Positions 22,764 to 33,642 of a stretch of DNA of 64,000 nucleotides are shown piece by piece (within the stretch, counting starts at the first letter, position 1; each line of letters starts with the position of its first letter). A program made the position numbers and the translations under genes. The DNA is from Neurospora intermedia (taxonomy: Eukaryota; Ascomycota; Sordariomycetes; Sordariales; Sordariaceae): the NCBI GenBank assembly GCA_037102815.1, contig BTPP01000003.1, forward strand, positions 930,001 through 994,000, read 5' to 3'. The notes beneath the pieces are model-generated. The model was not told the origin of the DNA and made no database searches. It saw only the letters and a program-made list of their open reading frames with translations.

Positions 22764-24464
22764 ATGCCATCTGACACCTCCCCTACTTACAAGGACACAT
22801 CAACCACATCAGACGACGACTTTGCTCATCAAGAACCATACGAACCCTCAGTCACGATGGCCGAGTTGCCCACCGAAATCTCCATCGTGACGCTCAACTG
22901 CTGGGGCTTGAAATACATATCCAAGCTTCGTCGCGAGCGTCTTACAGAAATCGGCCGCCAGCTCGCCATCGCTGACCCGCAGCCCCAGATAGTTGCGCTT
23001 CAGGAGTGTTTCTGCCACGAGGACTACCTAACCATCCGGCGCGAAACCCGCTACATCCTGCCATATGGCAAGTTCTACTTTGCCGGCGCTTTTGGCGGCG
23101 GTCTGGCCATCTTGTCCAAGTGGCCGATTGAGGAGAGCACCATGTACCGCTACCCGTTAAACGGACGACCCACGGCTTTTTGGCGCGGCGACTGGTATGT
23201 TGGAAAGGGCGTTGCGTGTGCAAAGATCCGGTACGGCCCGGGGCCAAAACACATTATCGAGGTCTTCAACACACACACTCACGCCCCCTACGAATCCGGT
23301 CCCAACGACTCATACATCTGCCACCGCACCTCTCAGTCCTGGGAGATCTCCAAACTCCTCCGCGGCGCCGCCGAGCGGGGCCACCTGGTCCTCGGCCTGG
23401 GCGATTTCAACATGCTTCCCCTGTCCCTCGAGCACCAAATCGTCACATCCCATGCGCCTGTGCAGGACGTCTGGCGCGTTCTCCATCCTGACAGTTCCGT
23501 CGGCCCAGCCTACCACCATGCCGAAAAGGCTCGGGGGCGGGCCGTCCCCACAGCCGAGTTTAACATCCTCGAGAACTGCGCCACCTCCGATGGGCCGTTC
23601 AACACGTGGCGCTGGCTGCCCAAGCAGCAGAAGCGGCTAGGTATCGGCAAGCCGGTGGTGACTGTCGACCCGAGCACGCCGGACCTGCGCGGAAAACGGC
23701 TGGATTACATCTTTGCTGGGGCTGGGGACGTGGCGGCTAATGGCGGGGGATGGGTGGTCAAGCGTGCGGCGGTTGGGATGATGATGCGGCATCCAGAGCT
23801 GGGGTGTTCGTTGAGTGATCACTTTGCTGTTGAGGCGACGCTCAAGTTTGTTCCTTTAAAACAGCAGCGTGATGAAAACAACAACAACAGCCCTTTTAGC
23901 AACAGTCATCAAACCATCAAACCAACCACCACCCTCCTTAATGACGCCGACAACCATCTCATTCAAACGGGCACCTGCCTCCAGGAACCATCATCTCAAG
24001 GCACCAGTATCGCCGAGGACGATGCCGGCACCGACACCGACGACAACCTCACCTACACAAAACAGCTCCTTGCTTTCAACTCCCTTCCACCTCGCCTACC
24101 GCCCAGCGGCTACGACCAAATTCTCAGTCTAATCCACAAGTACGTAGCCCGCGAGCAGTCGCAGCTCAAGTGGCGAGCGTACCACTTCTTTTCATGGCTG
24201 GGAGTTTCGATCGGGTGTCTCATCGCGGTATGGTTCGTCCCACGCAACTTTGTTGCCTTCATCCTCATGCTCATCAGCACGCTGGGCTTGGTGGGCGGTA
24301 CGCTAGACGGTCTGATGTCGCTTTTGTTTTTCAGGAGCGAGTTGCGGGCGCTGAAGGAGTATGAGTTCGAGATTTTGACGGCCAAGGCGCTGGCGGAGGG
24401 CAAGACGCCTGTCGTACAGCAGGCTGGCACTGGGGAAGATATTGATGCCGGCAAGCAATGGTGA
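22764..24464 (+). CDS. isc1: inositol phosphosphingolipid phospholipase C / neutral sphingomyelinase
   Basis: Single exon of 566 aa. It begins with IVTLNCWGLKYISKLRRERL, the start of the endonuclease/exonuclease/phosphatase fold, with the Mg-binding Glu in IVALQECFCHEDY. A P-loop-like segment GRPTAFWRGDWYVGKGVA, typical of Isc1/nSMase2, follows. Then come NTHTHAPY, the LGDFNMLP motif and the terminal SDHFAVEA with the catalytic Asp-His pair. Two adjacent transmembrane helices lie at about residues 475-522, matching the C-terminal membrane anchor of yeast Isc1. A non-conserved Asn/Thr-rich linker joins the catalytic and membrane parts. The enzyme cleaves inositol phosphosphingolipids to ceramide at membranes. 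ATG 22764 is used; an in-frame ATG 93 nt downstream (MAELP) is an alternative closer to the conserved domain. Confidence 0.95.
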   Translation: MPSDTSPTYKDTSTTSDDDFAHQEPYEPSVTMAELPTEISIVTLNCWGLKYISKLRRERLTEIGRQLAIADPQPQIVALQECFCHEDYLTIRRETRYILPYGKFYFAGAFGGGLAILSKWPIEESTMYRYPLNGRPTAFWRGDWYVGKGVACAKIRYGPGPKHIIEVFNTHTHAPYESGPNDSYICHRTSQSWEISKLLRGAAERGHLVLGLGDFNMLPLSLEHQIVTSHAPVQDVWRVLHPDSSVGPAYHHAEKARGRAVPTAEFNILENCATSDGPFNTWRWLPKQQKRLGIGKPVVTVDPSTPDLRGKRLDYIFAGAGDVAANGGGWVVKRAAVGMMMRHPELGCSLSDHFAVEATLKFVPLKQQRDENNNNSPFSNSHQTIKPTTTLLNDADNHLIQTGTCLQEPSSQGTSIAEDDAGTDTDDNLTYTKQLLAFNSLPPRLPPSGYDQILSLIHKYVAREQSQLKWRAYHFFSWLGVSIGCLIAVWFVPRNFVAFILMLISTLGLVGGTLDGLMSLLFFRSELRALKEYEFEILTAKALAEGKTPVVQQAGTGEDIDAGKQW

Positions 24465-24778
24465 CGGTTTCTGAGCCGGTGCGGCAACGCTGGCTACCAA
24501 CAACTCCCAATGGATGAGTTCGAGCATCTTTATTGAACGTCAATCACTAGGGGAGCAGAAAGCAAGCGGCTCCCCAGCAAGCAAGTTAGAATAACTACTA
24601 ATGCTAATACTCAGTATTTCTATTTCTCTGACTTCGCACTTCTATCGGATATTCAGTTACGCAGTGTTACTAAAAAAGCAAAACCTACCATGGCGTCTGA
24701 TACTCGCGTTTACCAACTCTACATCTCCCACTCTCCCCCGGCTGATCACTCAGTCTTCTGAACAAATCGTCATCCAAG
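24465..24778. other. short convergent gap isc1 / kinase
   Basis: Only 314 bp separate the two stop codons on opposite strands. The 3' untranslated regions probably meet or overlap, giving potential sense-antisense pairing. No gene is seen. Confidence 0.5.
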
Positions 24779-27723
24779 CTAGAGCCAGCTCAGTCTTCCT
24801 TTGCGCAAAGCTTTCACAGCAGCGGCGCGATCCTCTTCCCACTCATAGCCAACAAGATTCACATGGACACTTTCGGTATAACCACCGCTACCGCCAAATG
24901 CAACACCGTCAGCATCGAATGTGCCATCTTCGCCCCTGGGATTCCCATCGCTCGCAAAGGAACCAACGTTGGGCCAAATCCGTTCCAAGCCCTTTCTCAC
25001 GGCCCCGTTACCGTCGTGGTTCATCCGTCGCCAAGTGTAGCCCATAAAGGCGGTCCTCTTCCTCACATCCATGACCACTGCCTTGGTGTTCTTGTCCCTC
25101 AACAGCTTGTCCCTGGGCCTCTTTCGATCTTTCTTTCCATAGACCCGCACAAACTGTTTCAACATCTCCCGATCTTCCGAAGCCAGATCGGCAAACCTTT
25201 CATCAATTTGCGAGTCAAGATTGTGTAGGCGATTTCTGTCATACGGGGTTGCAATGGCCGTGAGAGCCCACTTCTCAACATCACGTCTGAAGCCTTGAAG
25301 AGCTTGCTTAGCCACAGAAGTCGTTTTATGTTTGGGGTTGGGGGGACGGCTGCCTATACTAAGGTCCTTGAGAGATCCAAGCATAGAGGGTGTTGTTGGA
25401 CTGATGGGACTTGAGCTTCCGTATGGGTCTGAAATGACCGGAGAGCTAAGATTTGTCGGCGAGGGATCCTCAGGCTCTGATTCCTCGCTGCTGTTGCTCC
25501 AATCGCTGATAGGATCCTCGTCGTCGAAATAATGAGTATCATCAGGGCCTCGTAGATGCGGTATGTATGGGGGATCAATCTCATGCAGCCTTTCCCAAGG
25601 AACTCCCCTGAACCACCTGTGCGCCTTGATGTCTTCAGCATCGTAAGGAAATACATAACGGCCGGCGAAGTCTCGTGGAGCTGCCGACTCGGGCTGCTGC
25701 TTCCGGTGATGGCCATGGGAACTTGTCCCTATACTGGGTCCTCCTGTGGTTCCTAGATTGGCTGATTGGGCGGTCATAGACATGTTGATGAGATCTTTGA
25801 AGCGATAGCGTTTAGAGCAGAGCCTGTTCTCTCTGTTGTCTATAAGCGACGTGATCAATTGCTGACATCTAGCAGAGACAGCAGGTTGACGTGGAAAATG
25901 GAATGTCTCCTTGTATCTCTTTTAAGGTGAAATGCAGTCAGTGATTGCAACTTTGCCACGCTGGGTACCTGTACGGAGGATATGGGGGGTTCCAAATAAC
26001 TTACGAGAATGTTCTGCTTCGTCATATGTCTACCGGCATCGGAAATAAACGGCGTACGACCGTAGAGACATTCGAAAAGAATAATGCCGATACTCCACTA
26101 ATCACACCGAGCATCGTACTTCTTCCCTTCAATGACTTCTGGCGCCATATACTGGCTAGTGCCGACAACACTCATAGCAGAAGTGCGGTTGCCGCATCGA
26201 TTACGCCAGCTTAGAAGGGGCTCTCCATCATCTGTAATTTTTTTCTCGTGCTTGTCGATCCCCGTCATAATACCGCTTGCCCATTTCATTGTGGCCTGCA
26301 GACTGCGACCTTCGGCCTTGTCTTGGTCATCACCCTCGATGTGGATGCCCAACTTGTTGAGCAAGCTATATCGGTGACAGTTGAAGTATGAGGCGTCATG
26401 CGACCAGTGACCGTCGAATGCCAGCCCGAAGTCACTGATCTTCAGATGACCTGAGGCACAGATGAGAAAATTGTCCGGCTTGATATCTCGATGAATGATC
26501 TTGAGCGCATGTGCCGCCTCGACACATAGTATCATTTCGGCAACGTAGAATCGTGCTACAGACTCGTGTAGGATGTTCTCCCGAATCAAAAGTCCGAGAA
26601 AATCACCACCCGGCATATACTCCATGACAAGATAGAGATTGGCAGCGTCCTGGAAGCTTGCGATGAGTGGTACAATCCTACGGTCTAGTCAGTATCGGCT
26701 GAAATTTCAGGATGCTACTTGAAGCACAAACCATTTTGAGCCTTCAGATGCAACAAGAAAGTCCCTTTCGGCTTTCAGATGACCCTCTTGGCTAGTCCGA
26801 AGCATGTCTGACTTTCGTATAACCTTCATGGCGTATACCTGCTTACTGCTAGCTTCGGACCAACTTTCAGAGCGGCCATTGGGACCTTCATCACGATATT
26901 GGGATTTTTCCCGAACGAGTCGTACCACCCCAAAGCTGCCTTTACCCAGAATCTTCAAAACATCCCAATCCTGTTCAAGGCTGGCTTCAGGGGCACCCCG
27001 TTGCGCTGCGAGTGCGAGGGTACTGCGGGCTTTCAGTACGCGAGTCTTGCGTAGATGCTCGCTTTCTCGACGGAAAAAATCCGCACGCACAGCTTTGATC
27101 TCCGAAGGGCTCACTTTACCATCCAACGCACCGCAGTTGATCAGATGTGTCTCAAGCAAATGAAGACGGATAGACCGCGGGCTGGGCCCGGGATTCAGCA
27201 GCTCATCGAAGTAAGTTTCAAGGTAAATCTTGGCCGCGGCTGCCCGCTCGACAGTCAGTACGCTAGGAGACGCTTGATCTAGAGCAGTCTCTTGAATCGT
27301 AGTGAGATTGCTTTCAGGACTAGAGAGTGTATTGACGCCGCGGCGGTTGGCATGCGCACAATTCAGGACAGGGTGCTGATGACGTTGTAGATGCTTCTTC
27401 TCAGAAGCCCTTGTACTAACACTTTTAAGGCAAGAATTGCCGGGGGGTGGTGAATAGAATCTGGAATCTAAGGAGCTCTGAGCGGTCAAGATCTCGGGAG
27501 ACATACTTGGGTTGCTGTTGCTATTCGTATAACTGTTCTTGCTGGATTCAGTATCCACGTCTCCTGTAATTGGTGATGCCGGCGGGGACTGAGGAAACTG
27601 TAGCAAAGTGGTCCTGTTGTCGTCTGCTGATTGGAATGCGTGGTTTACTGGGATTCGTCCCTTCGAATGTTTTCGATGAATGATTGTCGGTTCTGCTACT
27701 GCACGAAAAAATGCTCCGGACAT
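24779..27723 (-). CDS. NDR-type AGC kinase with internal UAG (PUK1/stk-21-like)
   Basis: Exons 27723-26732, 26677-26005 and 25918-24779 encode 935 codons. The order is: an NDR-like N-terminal regulatory region (KIYLETYFDELL to ESEHLRKTRVL, about residues 165-230); glycine loop ILGKGSFGVV (258-267); catalytic Lys300; HRDIKPDN with Asp395; DFG Asp413; a long insert before APE, an NDR hallmark; and GTSQYMAPE. Codon 524 is TAG (26098-26100), immediately after KKYDARCD and before WSIGIILFECLYGRTPF, where kinases have W/L in D-x-W-S-x-G. Downstream stays open for 410 codons and contains RYRFKDLI, an AGC tail and AFMGYTWRRM (from residue 845), an NDR hydrophobic motif. This matches Fusarium PUK1, in which UAG is edited to UGG in sexual tissue; I recall the Neurospora orthologue as stk-21. 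Without editing, a 523-aa inactive fragment is expected. A pseudogene or base-call error is the alternative. Confidence 0.9.
26083..26115 (-). promoter_or_regulatory. predicted mRNA hairpin placing the UAG in its loop (A-to-I editing site)
   Basis: On the transcribed (minus) strand the arm GAUGC, a bulged U, then CGGU (26115-26106) pairs with AUCG-GCAUU (26091-26083). This makes nine pairs, two of them G-U. The 14-nt loop (26105-26092) contains UAG at 26100-26098, with the target A (26099) in the middle of the loop. Fungal sexual-stage A-to-I editing is known to prefer A in hairpin loops with U at -1 and G at +1; both hold. Pairing was worked out by eye, without an energy calculation. Confidence 0.65.
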
Positions 27724-28884
27724 TTTGCCTATGCGCCGTGAAAGGGTCGTCGTCCTGGGTCTTGATAGGTCGAAGGTCAGTGACCTAATCTCGTTATTGG
27801 AGGCTGCTTTTTCTGTTTCAGAGACTGATCAGTATTTTCTTCTGTATCGGGGCAAACAAATAGCAATGATACATTCTCATTCAACTGACCGTTGTGGGTG
27901 AGTGCTTTTAAAGCCAGACCAAGTCTTGACCTGTGCCAGTGAGATCTCGATGGGCGATGGGCACCTTGACTGGGTGAAGAAGCGAGAGACGACCTATGCG
28001 AGCAGTCGCCAGGCCTAGTTGGATGATAAACCGGGATGGTGGTACCCAAATGACTTGATGTCTGAGAAGAGCTCCTCTTCATGTCTCAAGCTCGGTCCCG
28101 TCCATTGAATGGTAGAAACCGTTACGGCGTCTAAGTTGGTCGATCGTAACGCACGAGGCCTAGTTTGGCGGCAGTCGGGAGTCGCGGCGGGTATGATGAT
28201 ATTGAAAGATACAATGATGATACCTAGTGGGAGAGATGGAAACAGAGCGGGGAGGTGGGAAGATGTGGATGGATTTTATCTTGGTGTTGAAATACGATAA
28301 GGTGCAGTGAGAGAGAGGACAACTCGGAGTAAGGCAGCCCCATCCATACCTATGCATCACCTGAACTAGGTACCCATTAGATGCGCCTCCCTTGCCCCAG
28401 GTCAACAACACTGACCTCTTGAGGCACAGACAGAGCAGGTACGACTACGATTCTGAAGAAAGCCACAGTGTTTGTAGCCAACTGTCACGCTATCCTGGAA
28501 GTTGTGACCGTCCGTCAATCAAAGACGCTTTCCTCGACATCTTGAAACATGGAAGTTTGCTGAGTCCGAGTCGAGTGTAGGTAACGTAGAAATGTTGCGC
28601 CTTTGCAATTGGTAGACGCAGTATAGAGTATATCGTGCCCCATGAACGATGTACAACCCAAAGTACAGAAAGAAATCCAGACCCAATACTTTTGACATTA
28701 TGCTGTTGAAATGACATTCCCATTTCCTTGACCAAACCCAACATGAGTGCAAGGAAATATGTGCTGACCAAAGAAATCCCAAGACTTGCTAGCCATAGAA
28801 CACGAAAGGTTGTGAATGACAACCGCCATAGAAATCGCGACGCTAGCCAAAGCCTTCCTACCCCACGCTTCGAAAGGTCACAAT
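27724..28884. other. intergenic region upstream of the kinase, downstream of the FKBP gene
   Basis: Both neighbours lie on the minus strand, so this 1.2 kb holds the kinase promoter and leader (left part) and the FKBP 3' region is to its right edge at 28884. Frames on either strand are short and unrecognised; one hydrophobic 110-aa frame (28490-28822, minus) overlaps the FKBP 3' side and lacks family features. Confidence 0.5.
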
Positions 28885-30518
28885 CTACTTGATCTCAAGG
28901 AGCTTGACGTCGAAGATCAAAGTGCTGTTGGGGGGGATGCCGGGAAGGGCACGGCTGCCGTAGGCAAGGTGCGCGGGGATGGTGAGACGACGCTCACCAC
29001 CAACAGCCATGCCAGCAACACCGATGTCCCAACCCTTGATCACCTCACCCTTGCCGAGCTTGAAGGAGAACGGGGCACCCTTCTTGTTGGCTGTATTGAA
29101 TATTAGTCTCTAGTCGATACTGTGGGAGTGATGATATGGAAAAGTGAGACTTACAATCGAAGACCTTGCCGTTCTGGAGCTTTCCGATGTAGCGCATGCC
29201 AACACGGTCACCGTTCTTGGCGGCACGGCCGGAACCAACCTTCCTGTCATCAATGGTGACGCCCTGGACAACCTTGACGGTAGAGGTAGGCTTCTTGTTC
29301 TCAAGCTTGTCCTTGGCAGGGCCAGTAGGGCCCTGCTCGAGATTCTTGGCGAACTGGACCTTCTTGTCGGACTTGGTCTCCTTCTTAGGCTCCTCCTTCT
29401 TGGCCTCCTCAACCTTCTGCTTCTTCTGTTGCTTCTTGCTGAGCTTCTTGTCGTCCTTGGAGATCATGGCATCGAGACCCTCGGCATCGTCCTCGGCGGG
29501 GCGCTTCTTGCCCTTCTTGCTGGTGTCGACAAGCTTGGGAGCCTCCTCCTCCTCATCTTCCGAGGTGATCTCCTTGACACGGGGGGTGCCGTCGAGCTCG
29601 TCGAGCTCGTCGCTCATATCGTCGGAATCGTCATCCTCGCCACCAAGGGGAAAGTCGTAATCCTCGTCGTCGGACTCATCCTCATCATCCTCGCTGTCCT
29701 CCTCGTCATCCTCGGGAACAACGAAGTTACCGGTGAGATAGACAGAGTGGGTACCCTGGACGCAGAAGAAGACCTTCTCGCCCTCGCCGATGGTGATGTT
29801 GATGGGCTGCTGGTAGTTCTGTATATGGGAAATCAGGTTAGCTCCAAGAACTCCAAAATGCGGTCACCGAGTGGATGGGACTTCTTACGCGCTCGGTGTC
29901 AAGGGTGCAGACAACGTAGTCCTCAAGCTGGAGGTCATCATCGCCGCAGCAGTCGCTCTCCTCGTCGCTCTCCTCCTCGTCGGACTCGCTGGCCTTGCCC
30001 TTGCCCTTGCCCTTCTTGCCGTTGGGCTTGGCATCCTCCATCTCCTCATCAGACTCCTCCTGGGTAGCAGCCATAAGCTTCTTGATGGCAGCCTCCTGCT
30101 TGGCCTTCTTGGACTTGGAAGGGTCGCTGGGACCACCGTTGGCCTCGTCGTCAGAGTCGCCGCCGCCGAGGAGGGACTGGAGGTACTCATCCTCCTCCTC
30201 ATCATCGTCGTCATGGTCGTGGCCAGTAGCCTTGATGATCTTCAGGGTCGAGCGGGGAAGCGTGGGAATGTTGCCTTGGCCGTCAGCCTCAGGAGCCTTG
30301 GTGGGATCGAGGGCAGCCATGGTGATGTGAATCTGGAATTCATGTCGTTAGCTCCGTGTAACCCAGTCCAGTGGAGCGCCATTGCCTGCGACCGAGAGGG
30401 CCAAAGGCTCCGAAAAGTGTGCACTTACGATGGCAGGGAACTCAGAGGCGGCGGGGATGAGGATCTCGCCAGGAGGAACCTCCAAGCCAAAAACGGCGAC
30501 AGGCATAAGGGGGGCCAT
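28885..30518 (-). CDS. fpr4: nucleolar FK506-binding peptidyl-prolyl isomerase (Fpr3/Fpr4 type)
   Basis: Exons 30518-30429, 30332-29889, 29818-29155 and 29090-28885 give 467 aa. The N-terminus ([19 protein letters not shown], continuing to [18 protein letters not shown] and [11 protein letters not shown]) is the nucleoplasmin-like domain of FKBP39/46 and yeast Fpr3/Fpr4. It is interrupted and followed by long Asp/Glu-rich tracts, then a Lys-rich segment, together a histone-chaperone and nucleolar signature. The C-terminal FKBP domain reads [33 protein letters not shown], then after the last intron [37 protein letters not shown] and [11 protein letters not shown], with the drug-pocket Asp, Trp and Tyr present. 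The enzyme isomerises prolines, including in histone tails. Splice phases all agree, and the branch motif GCTAAC is visible in intron 1. Confidence 0.96.
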
Positions 30519-33500
30519 TGTGAAGATTGGGTGGTGCTTTGCGCCGGGGTATCAAAAAGTCTAGATTTTAAAGAAAACTAAAGGGACAGGAACTCAAAGT
30601 CGTCGTCGGAAGTATACACTTCTAAGATTGAAAGGAGATGAATGGGCTGGGTAGAAAAAGTCGGAAGATGGATGCGACCAGTTTGACTTGGAAAAGGCAG
30701 AAAGATGATCGAGGACGAGGGCGGTCGACAGGAAAAGTTCAGGCGAACTGCACTTGGAATCCAGAAAAATTTCGGCACCCCACCGTCTGTACCGTCTGTT
30801 AGCGATAAGACTTCCTTATCGCATCAGTGCCACTCTCCCGCTCCCCAGGCCAAGCTAGCAAGGGTAGGTCGGTCAATGCAGGCCGGTCTGCTAACAAAAG
30901 CGGGGAAAAGTTCGACAAGCTCCGCGCTAACGTCGTGCGCGGACGCTTGATGTGCCTAGAGCTGGCATGGGAACCTTGCGACGACGGGAATTTCAAACTG
31001 CAACTCGTCATCACCGACTCGAGGTTTGAAGGTGGTCGCCGGGGGGCTGCGATCTTTTGCCATCTGCAGGATTGATTGGTACCAGAGCAAAGTGCATCAG
31101 GTGCGAGGTATAAGAATGAACACCATTCACCACAGGTACTTTTCTGGAGTCTCCCGGCGTTGCCATCCGACATCACATCGGTCCCCCAGGCTCACGGTTC
31201 ACTCCACCTGAGTGAAAGGATTCATCAACGGAAGCATTAAAAGGGATTCAAAGCAAGATTAGGTAAAACTCTGGCTGAACCTTCAGGCACACCTTGATAA
31301 CCCAGCATGCCACAGTCATCCCATCATCAACGCAATAGTCTCTAGAGCCTGTCTCGGTCTTCATGTCTCTGCGGCCTCTCATCCACCTTAACGAGCTTCA
31401 ATTCCGACTTAGCCACTGGGCCCGGGAAGTGACGGCTCTGCCTCGCGTACGCCGCAACGAGATCATTGCCGTTGGTTACGCCTCCTATAGGATTCATCGG
31501 ATGTCAGCTCAGTCTTCTGGGGCTACGTTATAGTCAGGAAGGGATGAAAACAAACCACTAAGCCAAAGATTCCCATCCCCCACCCACCTCAACTTCTCCG
31601 CCACCCGAATAACGTCCTGGTCCTCGAATCTCGTCCGCAGATCTCCCTGCAGCCCTCACGGTCCACAGGCTTTCTTGCTTTTGGGGATCCCGGCCGCACT
31701 GTAGAGGTAGATGGCTGAGCAGATGCTTAGAATGTCTATCATTTTCGTCTGGGCATTACTGGTGTTGTTCGCATGCCCTGCCAGCCACGACAGAGCGGCT
31801 GGGTCCTGTTCGAGATCAAGCTAAGGATTCCGGTCCCCGAATCAAGATCATGTCAAGCTTTCCTGGTGCCACTTCAAAGAGGATGTTTATGGGGGCTATC
31901 AGAGGGATTGGGTGATAAATAGTTGGACTCTGCTGAATTTTTTTATTTTTTTTTCGATTTTTTTTGGGCAGTGAGCTACATATCATTATCATTGCCTCTA
32001 GCGGTAGGTTTGTTGACCGCGGATCATCAAATGGAACCATTGGGTATCGCACTAAACTATGTAATAAAAGATCTCCACACTACGCGCCAACATGGAAATA
32101 GGCAGGGGTACCATCTCCTCCCCTACCATTTCGAAGTACTCTCCGCTCATGGAGGCAAAGATGTCGATACTTGCTGTGTCGACCAGTTGGGCGCTTTTGG
32201 GGGTGAAGACGCCTATGCGCACCACTTACAGTCGCTTGCAGCTGAAGAGTTGTTGTTCATCTTATCCAGGACGCTTTAGGGAGGTAGCGCTGTATTGGCC
32301 CGAAGAGACTGGTCAAGTTGTGGTTGTGTTGAAGGTGAGTTCTCTATATTGTGACCATCACAGCTGGACATGGCACGGGCTGTGTGGTGTGTGTTTTATA
32401 CCGGATCTACCCTTCTGGTGTTCTTTCGGTCACTGCTGTGTCTCTGATCAAGCATCGATACTACAAGCGATCGTAACTATCTTCTTCACAATCACCTCCC
32501 TCCGAACCAATGCGGCACTTAGAGCCATGCGACATTATTACACTATTGGACACAGTGATAGTCAATTCAGCTCCATCAACCAGCCCAAGGTCTTAGCGAC
32601 GCAAAGAGTCGTATCAGCCACTGGATGGCTGAGTGGTTTTACAACCTCCGAGCACGCCCAGAATTGAGATTCAATGGGGTCGAGTAAGCTTGAACATGAC
32701 AATTCTCATGCTGAAACAGGAGGAAACTTGTTCATTTCTGAAGTCTGTGTACCTTGTCCCCAGTTACGGCTCGAACAGGCATGCGATGCGAATGTGTCAT
32801 GGTTGTACAATTCGCTGCCCCGACTTGATCCGGTCTCTTCCTCCTGTTACTGTCGCACTACATGTCCTATGCTGGTGCGAGTATGCACATCAATCATGAC
32901 ATTCGCGGGCTCGACTGTCTAACAGTCTTCTATAAGCGATGAACGCATGCTTCGATTTTTAACTATGGGAGAAGTACCAGATGCGGTCTGTTCCAGAAGT
33001 GGTTCTCAATGCTGAGTATAGATGCAGTTTTGAGTGTAAGCTACTCGTAATAAATAAGCCCTTGTCAACTTGCAAATTTGTCCAAGCTTCCAGCCGCATC
33101 GTGGTGACTGAGGTCAAGGCCCCCCTTTTGTTCAGTGCAAGGTCCAATTCGATTCTCACGCCTGATGATGACCTTCCCGCACTCCTCATGTTCCCTCCTT
33201 TATGGCAAGAGACCAAATCTGGAAGAGTAATATTAACATTATCATTTAGCTTGCCTCAAGGTAAGTCGCTTCGTTTCCCAATTACCTCACCAGATCGATA
33301 CCGAAACCCGAATTTCGAATCTAGATGCGAACTTCCAGCTCCCAGCCATGCAGAGCAAAACCAAAACGTGACCTCTATGTACATTAAGCCGCCCCATAAT
33401 CCCTTGGAGCAGAGAGCTGCCACCGGAAAAGTGTATAAGAAAAAGCATCATGGCGTGATTGTTGAACGCATTGAACAGAGGCAGCTGATCTGAGGCTCAA

Positions 33501-33642
33501 GCAGTCATTAAGTAAGTAAAGTAAGAGTATGACTTGCTGCTTCGTCATCCACGGTGCTGTCAGGCGACAACGCCAGGAATCGGAAGAGATGAAGAGGAAA
33601 ACCCCCGATGAATTGAACGACACCACAAAATTTCCCTGCTCG
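30519..33642. other. 3.1-kb intergenic region
   Basis: It lies between the FKBP start and the glycosyltransferase stop, both on the minus strand. T-rich runs occur at about 31938-31970. Several short frames exist on both strands without recognisable domains. Its left end should include the FKBP promoter. Confidence 0.5.

Noticed and set aside
26090-26125. An intron hiding the TAG
   Set aside because: The only local GT (in GTACGATG) before the TTAG would give an intron of about 22 nt, too short to splice, and would delete conserved residues.
26098-26625. Kinase region read as a separate truncated gene or as two genes split at the TAG
   Set aside because: The same frame continues directly with kinase subdomain IX residues after the TAG, with no promoter, start codon or splice site between. 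One gene with an internal UAG explains the data better.
28490-28822. Hydrophobic 110-aa frame on the minus strand
   Set aside because: It has some membrane-like stretches but no family match, no codon bias like neighbours and lies in the FKBP 3' region.
29144-30581. Long plus-strand frames (307 and 236 aa, Leu/Val-rich)
   Set aside because: They are antisense shadows of the Asp/Glu/Lys-rich coding sequence of the FKBP gene.
32092-32667. 191-aa frame in the 30.5-33.6 kb gap
   Set aside because: No recognisable domain, mixed composition and overlapping frames of similar length on the same strand; likely chance.
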